This document shows positions 9,092 to 16,451 of a stretch of 16,451 nt of DNA, piece after piece. The notes below the pieces were generated by a model. That model ran no database searches, was not told the DNA's origin, and was given only the letters and a program-made list of their open reading frames with translations. The translations under genes were made by a program, and so were the position numbers. This stretch comes from Stramonita haemastoma (Eukaryota; Mollusca; Gastropoda; Neogastropoda; Muricidae), in assembly GCA_030674155.1 (NCBI GenBank), contig JASPKP010005108.1, positions 1 to 16,451 on the forward strand. Direction: 5' to 3'. Each line of letters begins with the position of its first letter. Within the stretch, counting starts at the first letter, position 1.

Positions 9092-11072
9092 CTAAGGGGA
9101 AAATTTGGGAAAAAGGTTCCTAAGGGGGAAAATTTGGGAAAAAAGATTTAAAGGGGGGAAATTTTTGGGAAAAAGGTTCCCAAGGGGGAAAAGGGGGAAA
9201 ATGATTTAAAAAGGGGGAAAATTTGGGGAAAAAGGTTTCTTAGGGGAAATTGGAAAATGGTTTTTAAGGGGAAATTGGGAAAAAAAGATTTTTAAAAGGG
9301 GGAAAATTGGGGAAAAAGGGTTTTTAAGGGGAAAAATTTGGGAAAAAGGGTTTTTTTTAAAAGGAAAATTGGGAAAAAAGGTTTCTAAGGGGGAAAAATT
9401 TAAAAAAAAGGTTTTCTAAGGGGAAAAAAAGGGAAAATAGTTTTAAGGGGAAAAATTTGGGGAAAAAGGTTTTTTAAGGGGAAAAATTTGGGGAAAAAGG
9501 GTTTTAAAGGGGGAAAATTGGGAAAAATGGTTTCTAAGGGGGAAAAAAGGGGAAAAAGGTTTAAAAAAGGGAAAATTTGGGGAAAAAGGTTTTTAAGGGG
9601 GAAAATTTGGGGAAAAAATTTTAAAGGGGAAAAATTTGGGGAAAAAGATTTAAAGGGGGAAAATTTGGGGAAAAAGTTTTTTAAAAGGGGGAAATTTTGG
9701 GGAAAAAAGGTTTTAAAAGGGGGAAATTTGGGGAAAAAGAAATTGGGGGAAAAAGGTTTCTAAGGGGAAAATTGGGGGAAAAAGGGTTTTTAAGGGGGGA
9801 AAATTTGGGAAAAAGATTTAAAGGGGGAAATTTTGGGAAAAAGGTTTAAAGGGGAAATTTGGGGAAAAAGGTTTAAGGGGAAATTGGGGAAAAAGAAATT
9901 GGGGGAAAAAGGTTTTTTTTAAAAGGGGGAAAATTGGGGGAAAAAAAATTTCTAAGGGGAAAATTTGGGGAAAAAGATTTAAAAGGGGGAAAATTTGGGA
10001 AAATTTGGTTTTTAAGGGGAAAATTGGAAAAATAGTTCCTAAGGGGTAAAATTGGGGAAAATGATTTTAAAAGGGAAATTGAAAAAATGGTTTTTAAGGG
10101 TTAAAAAGGGGAAAAAGAATTTTAAAGGGGGAAATTGGGAAAAAAAATTTTAAGGGGAAAATTTGGGAAAAATTGGGTTTTAAAGGGGGGGTTGGGAAAA
10201 TTTATTTAAAGGGGGAAAAATTTGGGGAAAAAAGGGTTTTTAAGGGGGAAATTGGAAAATGGTTTTAAGGGGAAAAATTTGGGGAAAAAGGTTTTCTAAG
10301 GGGAAAAAATTTGGGGAAAAAAATTTTAAAAAGGGGGAAAAGGGGGAAAAAGGTTTAAAGGGGAAATTTTGGGAAAATGGGGTTTTAAAAGGGGGGGAAA
10401 TTGGGGGGAAAAAGAAATTGGGGAAAAAGGTTTCTAAGGGGGGTTGGAAAAAAAGGGTTTTTTAAGGGGAAATTGGGGGAAAAGATTTAAAGGGGGAAAT
10501 TGGTAAAAAAAAGGTTTCTAAGGGGAAATTTTGGAAAAAATAGATCCTAAGGGGGAAAAGGGAAAAAAAAATTTAAAAAGGGGGAAAATTTAAAAAATGG
10601 TTTTCCAAAAGGGGAAAAATTTGGGGAAAAAGATTTTTTGGGGAAATTGGGAAAAAATGGTTTCTAAGGGGAAAAATTTGGGGAAAATGGTTTTTAAGGG
10701 GGAATTGGGAAAATGATTTAAAAAGGGGGAAAATTTGGGGGAAAGGTTTCTAAAAGGGGGAAAATTTGGGGAAAAAGGTTTTTTTAAAGGGGGAAATTTG
10801 GGAAAATGGTTTCTAAGGGGAAATTTGGGAAAATGATTTTAAAAGGGGAAATTTTTTTGGGGGGAAAATGGGTTTTAAAAGGGGAAAAATTTGGGAAAAA
10901 GGTTTTTAAAAGGGGGAAAATTTGGGAAAAATGAAATTGGGAAAATGGTTTTTTTAAAAAAAGGGGAAAATTTGGGGGAAAAAAGGTTTCTAAGGGGAAA
11001 ATAGGGGGAAAAAAGATTTAAAAAAGGGGAAATTGGGGGGAAAAAGGGTTTTAAAAGGGGGGAAAATTTGGG

Positions 11073-11098
11073 AAAAAAAAAAAAAAAAAAAAAAAAAA
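11073..11098 (+). repeat. A26 homopolymer
   Basis: Twenty-six A follow TTTGGG and precede GGTTTTTCCAAAGGGGG. The run replaces the ordinary A4-A6 spacer. The flanking units are normal array units on both sides, so it is not the tail of a retroposed element. Slippage expansion or an assembly artefact is more likely. Confidence 0.9.
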
Positions 11099-11158
11099 GG
11101 TTTTTCCAAAGGGGGAAATTTTGGGAAAATGGTTCCCAAGGGGAAAAATTGGGAAAAA

Positions 11159-11231
11159 ATTCCTAAGGGCCCAAAATTTGGGAAAAATGGTTTCTAGGGG
11201 GGAAAAATTGGGGAAAATGATTTAAAAGGGG
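11159..11231 (+). repeat. GGGC three-unit module, copy 4
   Basis: Unit order is ATTCCTAAGGGCCCAAAATTT, with three C at 11170-11172, then TTTCTAGGGGGG lacking AA, then GATTTAAAAGGGG. The preceding unit is a CCC type (GGTTCCCAAGGGG). The order matches the other four copies. Confidence 0.75.
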
Positions 11232-11808
11232 AAAAATTGGGGAAAAAAGGGTTTTTAGGGGAAATAAAGGGAAAAAGGTTCCTAAGGGGAAATTGGGAAA
11301 AAGGTTCCTAAGGGGAAAAATTGGGAAAAGGTTTTAAGGGGGAATTTTGGGGAAAAAGATTTAAAGGGGGAAAATTGGGAAAAAGGGTTTTTAAGGGGGA
11401 AAATTTGGGAAAAAAAAATTTAAAAGGGGAAAAATTGGGAAAATGGTTCCCAAGGGGAAAAAAAAAAAATGGGGTTTTTAAGGGGAAATTTTGGGAAAAA
11501 AAATTCCAAAAAAGGGGAAAATTGGAAAAAATTTGGTTTTTAAGGGGAAAAAGGGGGAAATGAAATTTTAAAAGGGGGAAAATTTAAAAAAAGGGTTTTT
11601 AAGGGGAATGGGGAAAAAGATTTAAAAAGGGGGAAAATTTGGGAAAAAGGGTTTCCCAAGGGGAAATTGGGAAAATGGGGTTTCCCAAAAGGGGGAAATT
11701 TGGGGAAAAATTGTTTCTAAGGGGAAATTGGAAAAATTTTTTAAGTGGAAATTGGGAAAATGGGCCTAAGGGGGAAATTTTAAAAAAAGGTTTTTAAAAG
11801 GGGAAAAA

Positions 11809-12383
11809 CGGGAAAATGGTTTCCAAAAGGGGAAATTTGGGAAAAAATTTGGGTTTTTAAGGGGAAAATTGGGAAAAAAAATTTTTTTTTTTAAAGGGGA
11901 AATTTGGAAAATGGTTCCTAAGGGGGAAAATTTTGAAAATGGTTTCCCAAGGGGAAAATTTGGGGAAAATGGTTTAAAAAGGGGGAAAATGGGAAAAATT
12001 TCCAAGGGGGTTTGGGGAAAAAGGTTCCGAAGGGGAAAAATTTGGGGGAAAGGGGTTTTAAAGGGGGAAAATTTTTAAAATGATTTTTAAATGGAAATTG
12101 GGGAAAAAAAGGTTTTTAAGGGGGAAATTTGGGGAAAATTTTTAAAGGGGGAAAAAGGGGAAATGGTTCCCGGGGGGGAAAATTTGGGGAAAATATTTAA
12201 AAAGGGGGAAAATTTGGGGAAAAAGGGTTTCCCAAGGGGAAATTTTGGGGAAAATGGTTTAAAGGGGGAAAAATTGGGGGAAAGATTTTAAGAGGGAAAT
12301 TCGGGGAAAAAGGTTTTTAAAGGGGAAAATTGGGGGAAAAAAATTTTAAAAGGGGAAAAATTTGGGGAAAAAGGTTTCCCCCG
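11809..12383 (+). other. Cluster of CpG dinucleotides in an otherwise CpG-poor array
   Basis: Five of the seven CpG I found in the whole window fall here: 11809 (AAAACGGG), 12028 (TTCCGAAGGGG), 12171 (TTCCCGGGGG), 12302 (ATTCGGGG) and 12382 (CCCCCGGGGGG). The other two are at 8853 and 15594. The sites sit mostly at the junction where other units read CTAAGGGG or CCAAGGGG. This may be a younger or less methylated patch, or chance. Confidence 0.6.
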
Positions 12384-14259
12384 GGGGGAAATTGGGGGAA
12401 AAAGGTTCCCAAAGGGGAAAAGAAAAAATGGTTTTTAAGGGAAATTGGGAAAAAGGGTTCCCCAAAGGGGGGAAAATTGGAAAAAAGGTTTTAAGGGGGA
12501 AAATTTGGGGGAAATGATTTAAAGGGGGGAAATTTTTGGGGAAAAAGGTTCCTAAAGGGGGGAATTTGGGGAAAAAGGTTCCCAAGGGGAAATTGGGGGA
12601 AAAAGATTTAAAGGGGGAAAAGGGGAAATTTTAAAAGGGGGTTTTAAAAGGGGGAAAATTTGGGGAAAAAAGGTTTCTAAAGGGGGAAATTTGGGGAAAA
12701 AGGGTTTTTTTGTGGAAAAATTTGGGGAAAAGGTTTCTAAGGGGAAAATTTGGGAAAATGATTTAAAAAGGGGAAAATTTGGGGAAATGGGTTTTTAAGG
12801 GGGAAAATTGGGGGAAAAGGTTTTTAAAAGGGGGGGGTTTTTGGGAAAAAGGTTTTTTAAGGGGAAATTGGGAAATGGGTTTTTTAAGGGGGGAAATTTT
12901 GGGGGAATAAATTTTAAAGGGGGGGAAAATTGGGGAAAATGGGGTTTTAAAGGGGGAAAATTTGGGGAAAAAGGTTTTTAAGGGGAAATTGGGAAAAAAG
13001 GTTTTTTAAGGGGGAAATTTGGGGAAAAAAAGATTTTTAAAAAGGGAAAATTGGGGAAAATGGATTAAAATGGAAATTGGGAAAAGGGGTTTTAAAAGGG
13101 GAAATTTTGGGGAAAAAGAAATTGGGAAAAAGGTTTCTAAGGGGGAAATTGGGGAAAAAAGGTTTCTAAGGGGAAATTGGGGGAAAAGGGTTTAAAGGGG
13201 GAAAATTGGGAAAAATGGTTTTAAAAAAAGGGAAAATTGGGGAAAATGGTTTCTAAAAGGGGAAAATTTGGGAAAAAGGGGGCTAAGGGGAAAAAAGGGA
13301 AAAAATTTAAAGGGGGAAAATTAAGGGAAAAAAGGTTTAAAGGGGAAAAAATTGGGGGAAAAAGGGGTTTTAAAAGGGGGAAAATTGGGGAAAAAAGAAA
13401 TTGGAAAAATGGTTTCTAAGGGGAAATTGGGGGAAAAAGGTTTTTTTTAAGGGGGAAAATTTTGGGGAAAAAGATTTTTAAAGGGGGAAAAAGGGGAAAA
13501 TTTGGGTTTCAAAGGGGAAATTGGGAAAAAAAATTCCCAAGGGGGAAAATTTTGGGAAAAAGATTTAAAGGGGAAATTGAAAAAAAGGTTTCTAAGGGGG
13601 AAAAAGGGAAAAAATGAATTTTTAAAAAGGGGGAAAATTTGGGAAAAAAGGTTTTCTAAAAGGGGAAAAAGGGGAAAAATGGGGTTTTTAAGGGGGAAAT
13701 TGGGGGAAAAAGATTTAAAGGGGAAATTGGGGAAAATGGTTTTAAGGGGGAAATTGGGAAAAATAGTTCCAAAGGGGAAAAATTGGGGGAAAAGATTTTA
13801 AAGGGGGGAAAATTTAAAAAAAGGGTTTTTTAAGGGGGGAAAATTGGGAAAAAAGATTTAAAAAGGGGAAAATTTGGGGAAAATTTGGGTTTTTAAGGGG
13901 GAAAAATTTGGGGAAAAAGGGTTTTAAAAAGGGGGAAAATTTGGGAAAAAAAAGGGTTTTTAAGGGGAAAATTTGGGAAAAAGATTTTTTAAAGGGGGAA
14001 AATTGGGGAAAATGGTTTAAAGGGGGAAAATTGGGGAAAAAGGTTTCTAAAGGGGAAAATGGGGAAAAGGAAATTGGGGAAAATGGTTTCTAAAGGGGAA
14101 ATTGGGAAAAAAAGGTTTCTAAGGGGAATTGGAAAATGATTTAAAGGGGAAATTGGGAAAAAGGTTTTTAAAAGGGGAAAATTTGGGGGGGAAATTTGGG
14201 TTTTCCAAGGGGGAAAAATTTGGGGAAAAAGGTTCCTAAAGGGGGAAAATTGGAAAAAA

Positions 14260-14332
14260 GTTCCTAAGGGCAAATTGGAAAAAAAGGGTTTTTTAAGGGG
14301 GGAAATTGGGGAAAAAGATTTTTAAAAGGGGG
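14260..14332 (+). repeat. GGGC three-unit module, copy 5
   Basis: Unit order is GTTCCTAAGGGCAAATT, with the C at 14271, then TTTTTTAAGGGGGGAAATT, then GATTTTTAAAAGGGGG. The first unit is nearly the same as copy 1, about 10.5 kb away. Two C-containing units precede it (TTTTCCAAGGGGG and TTCCTAAAGGGGG). Confidence 0.8.
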
Positions 14333-14548
14333 AAAATTTGGGGAAAAGGTTTTAAAAGGGGGAATTTTGGGGAAAAAGGTTTCCCAAGGGGAAATTGGGA
14401 AAATGAAATTTTTAAAGGGGAAAAATTTAAAAAAAAGGTTTCTAAGGGGAAAAATTGGGGGAAAATTTTTTTAAAGGGGGGAAATTTGGGGAAAATGGTT
14501 TCTAAGGGGAAATTTAAAAAAAGGGGTTTTAAGGGAAGGGGGGAAAAA

Positions 14549-14609
<61 letters not shown>
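14549..14609 (+). repeat. G61 homopolymer
   Basis: Sixty-one consecutive G lie between GGGGGGAAAAA and TTTGGGGGGGAAAATTT. Other G runs in the array are seldom longer than eight. The units on both sides are ordinary, so the run seems to sit in place of one G4 run. It could be a true slippage expansion, a no-signal poly-G artefact of two-colour short-read chemistry, or a consensus error in a long-read assembly. Confidence 0.95.
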
Positions 14610-14611
<2 letters not shown>

Positions 14612-15758
14612 TGGGGGGGAAAATTTGGGAAAATGATTAAAGGGGAAAAATTGGGAAAAAAAGGGTTTTTAAAGGGGAAAATTGGGGAAAAGATTTAAGG
14701 GGGGAAAATTGGGGGGAAAATGGGTTTTAAAGGGGGAAAATTTGGGAAAATGGTTTAAGGGGAAATTGGGGGAAAAAAGGTTTCTAAGGGAAATTGGGGG
14801 GAAAATGGTTTTTAAAAGGGGAAAATTGGGAAAAAGTTTAAAGGGGGAAAAAGGGGGAAAAAGGTTTTTAAGGGGAAATGGGAAAAAAAGGGGAAATTGG
14901 GAAATGGTTTCCCAAGGGGAAATTGGGAAAAAAGGTTTCTAAGGGGGAAAAAGGGAAAAAAGATTTAAAGGGGAAAATTGGGGAAAATGTTTTAAAGGGG
15001 AAAATTGGGGAAAATGGTTTAAAAGGGGGGGGGGGAAATTGGGGGAAAAAGGTTTTAAGGGGAAAAAGGAAATTTCCTAAGGGGAAAAAGGAAAATGTTT
15101 AAGGGGGGGGAAATTGGGAAAAAAATTTAAGGGAAATTGGGAAAAAAGTTAAGGGGAAATTGGGGGGAAAAGGTTCTAAGGGGGAAAAGGGAAAATTTTT
15201 TTAAGGGGAAAATTTAAAATGTTTAAAAAGGGGGGAAAAGGGGGAAAAGGGGTTTAAAAGGGGGAAAATTTGGGAAAAAAAGGTTTTTTAAGGGGAATTG
15301 AAAAAAGTTTAAAAGGGGAAATTGGGAAAATGGTTTTAAGGGGAAATTGGGGAAATGGGTTTTGGGGAAATTGGGAAATGGGTTTTAAGGGGAAAAATTG
15401 GGAAAAAAGTTTAAAGGGGGGAAAAGGGGGAAAAAGGTTTCTAAGGGGAATTTGGGAAAAAGGTTTAAGGGGAAAATTGGGGGGAAAAGGTTTTAAGGGA
15501 AAATTGGGGAAAAGGTTTTAAAAGGGGAAATTGGGGGAAATGGTTTTAAAGGGGAAATTGGGGAAAAAGGTTTCTAAGGGGAAATGGGAAAATCGTTTTA
15601 AGGAAAAAATGGGGGAAAAGTTTTTTTAAGGGAAAATGGTTTTAAAGGGGAAATTGGGGAAAGGGTTTAAAAGGGGAAATGGTTTTTAAGGGGAAATTGG
15701 AAAAATATTTTTAAGGGGAAATTGGGAAAAGGTTTTTTAAGGGGAAATTGGGAAAATG

Positions 15759-16391
15759 GTTTGAAAGGGGAATTGAAAAATGGTTTTTTTAAGGGGGGAA
15801 AGGGGGGAATTTGGAAAAATGGTTTTTTAAGGGGAAATTGGAAAAAAGGTTTTTAAAAGGGGAAATTGGGTTTTATGGAAAAAAAGGGTATTTTGGAAAA
15901 TGGTTTTTAAGGGGAAAAATTTGGGGGAAAAGGGTTTTTAAAGGGGAAATTGGGAAAATGGTTTTTAAGGGGGGAAATTTGGGAAAAGGAAAAAAAGGGG
16001 GATTTTTGGAAAAATGGTTTTTAAGGGGAAATTGGGGAAAAGGTTTTTTAAAAGGGGAAAAAGGAAAAAAAAGTTTTAAAAAGGAAATTTGGAAGTGATT
16101 TTGTTAAGGGGAAATTGGGAAATGGTTTTAAAGGGGAAATTGAAAAGGATTTTAAGGGGAATTTGGGAAAATAGTTTTAAAGGGGAAATTGGGAAAATGG
16201 GGAAAAAGGTTTTTTTTGGGGGTATTGGGGAAAAAGGGGGAAAAAAAGTTTTTAAGAGGAAATTGGGAAAATGGTTTGTAAGGGGAAATTTGGGGGAAAT
16301 GGGTTTTTTAAGGGGGAAATTGGGGAAAAAAGGTTTTTTTGGGGGAAAATTGGGAAAATAGTTTTAAGGGGGGAAAATTTGGGGTAATAGG
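15759..16391 (+). repeat. Long duplicated block, copy B
   Basis: This is the partner of 8114-8813. Markers in order are GTTTGAAAGGGG (15759), AAGGGGGGAAAGGGG (15791), TTTTATGGAAAAAAAGGGTA (15871), GGGGGTATTGGGG (16218), AAGAGGAAATT (16254), GGTTTGTAAG (16273) and GGGGTAATAGG (16381). The block is about 65 bp shorter than copy A between the outer markers. The TAATAGG unit is again followed at once by AAAATGGTTTTTATGGGG, as at 8803-8831. Confidence 0.75.
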
Positions 16392-16451
16392 AAAATGGTT
16401 TTTATGGGGGTATTGGGGGAAAAGGGAAAATGGTTTTTAAAGGGAAATTGG
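16218..16451 (+). repeat. Local higher-order period of about 190 bp, second occurrence
   Basis: GGGGGTATTGGGG at 16218 recurs as GGGGGTATTGGGGG at 16406, a spacing of 188 bp, with AAGAGG, TTTGTAAGGGG and TAATAGG units between them in the same order as at 8637-8829. The stretch 16390-16430 is identical to 8621-8661 over 41 bases, run lengths included. The window ends inside the second period. Confidence 0.7.

Larger units (their letters stand above)
9092..15594 (+). repeat. C-containing sub-array II
   Basis: Array units are like those of 1-7864, with TCTAAGGGG, CCTAAGGGG, CCCAAGGGG and GATTTAAAGGGG first arms and no gene. It holds GGGC modules 4 and 5, the CpG cluster, A26 and G61. After about 15100 C becomes sparse (seen near 15076, 15174, 15441, 15574 and 15594), so the change into the next C-free block is gradual. 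Confidence 0.85.
1..16451 (+). repeat. Short-unit tandem satellite array, about 27-bp units, entire window
   Basis: The full window is built from head-to-tail units whose run-length consensus is G2 T3 C T A2 G4 A3 T2 G4 A5, roughly 600 units. Each unit has two arms: GGTTT(C)TAAGGGG and AAATTGGGGAAAAA. The order of runs is conserved while each run varies, commonly 2-6 G, 2-7 A and 2-8 T. The main unit classes differ in the first arm: TTTCTAAGGGG, TTCCTAAGGGG, TTTCCCAAGGGG, TTTTTAAGGGG and GATTTAAAGGGG. A T often precedes GG (AAAATGG). All units share one orientation and no flank is reached, so the array extends beyond both ends. A family name and host cannot be given from sequence alone; a eukaryotic heterochromatic satellite is the likeliest class. 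Confidence 0.95.
15595..16451 (+). repeat. C-free sub-array to the window end (857 bp)
   Basis: No C occurs after 15594. Units are TTTTTAAGGGG types with short or irregular members, such as TTTTATGG at 15871, GGGTATTTTGG at 15886 and AAGGGGGATTTTTGG near 16004. It resembles 7865-8787 both in lacking C and in its rare variants. No gene is seen; short reading frames here encode only repeat-derived Lys, Gly and Phe. Confidence 0.85.

Noticed and set aside
11073..11098. Poly(A) tail of a retroposed element
   Set aside because: The sequence on both sides is ordinary satellite. No element body, target-site duplication or unique sequence precedes the A run.
11246..11270. Telomere-like TTTTTAGGGG
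   Set aside because: It occurs as an isolated variant of TTTTTAAGGGG and is not tandem. The array unit is about 27 bp, not a 6-8 bp telomeric repeat.
12169..12174. CCCGGG palindrome as a regulatory or recognition site
   Set aside because: It arises where a C run meets a G run in a CCC-type unit, and again near 12380. No other context suggests a functional site; it is kept only as part of the CpG observation.
14306..14698. 130-codon frame with a polyglycine tract
   Set aside because: The polyglycine is just the G61 homopolymer translated. The rest is the same repeat-derived peptide, so this is not a glycine-rich structural protein.
1..16451. CRISPR array
   Set aside because: There are no identical direct repeats separated by unique spacers. 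The units are contiguous and every part of the unit repeats.
1..16451. rRNA, tRNA, insertion sequence, virus or other unique element hidden in the array
   Set aside because: Reading both strands from end to end, I found no stretch outside the repeat pattern long enough to hold such an element.

Overview
The whole window is one head-to-tail tandem repeat (a satellite or minisatellite array) of short units averaging about 27 bp. No gene, RNA gene, mobile element or unique flanking sequence is visible at either end. In run-length form a typical unit on the + strand is G2 T3 C T A2 G4 A3 T2 G4 A5. The order of base runs is well kept from unit to unit, while the length of nearly every run varies. 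All units point the same way: G and A runs lie on the + strand, and no inverted stretch (C and T runs) is seen.

The organism cannot be named from this. A kilobase-scale, unidirectional, non-coding satellite with very few CpG dinucleotides suggests nuclear heterochromatin of a eukaryote with methylated DNA. Alternating A/T tracts and G/C tracts in a short unit recall published avian W-chromosome and microchromosome satellites, but I cannot compare the sequences here, so this is only a lead.

Layout: 1-7864 is array with frequent C-containing units (TTTCTAAGGGG, TTCCTAAGGGG, TTTCCCAAGGGG) mixed with GATTTAAAGGGG units. 7865-8787 has no C at all on the + strand, and C stays very rare to 9091. 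9092 to about 15100 returns to C-containing units. C then thins out, and 15595-16451 is again C-free.

Beneath the apparent noise there is ordered higher-order structure. (1) The two C-poor blocks share at least seven rare unit variants in the same order, about 7.6 kb apart. (2) Positions 3523-3852 and 4100-4435 match unit for unit over twelve units, about 577-583 bp apart. (3) A three-unit module headed by a unit with GGGC recurs five times with the same unit order. (4) A local period of about 190 bp is seen near 8637-8829 and 16218-16406. Extreme homopolymers (G61, A26, two A14, C10) interrupt the array and may be real slippage or sequencing/assembly artefact.

Open reading frames in the window (up to about 141 codons) are by-products of a unit near 27 bp, a multiple of three, with ATG in AAAATGG and stops in TAAGGGG. 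They are not annotated as genes.
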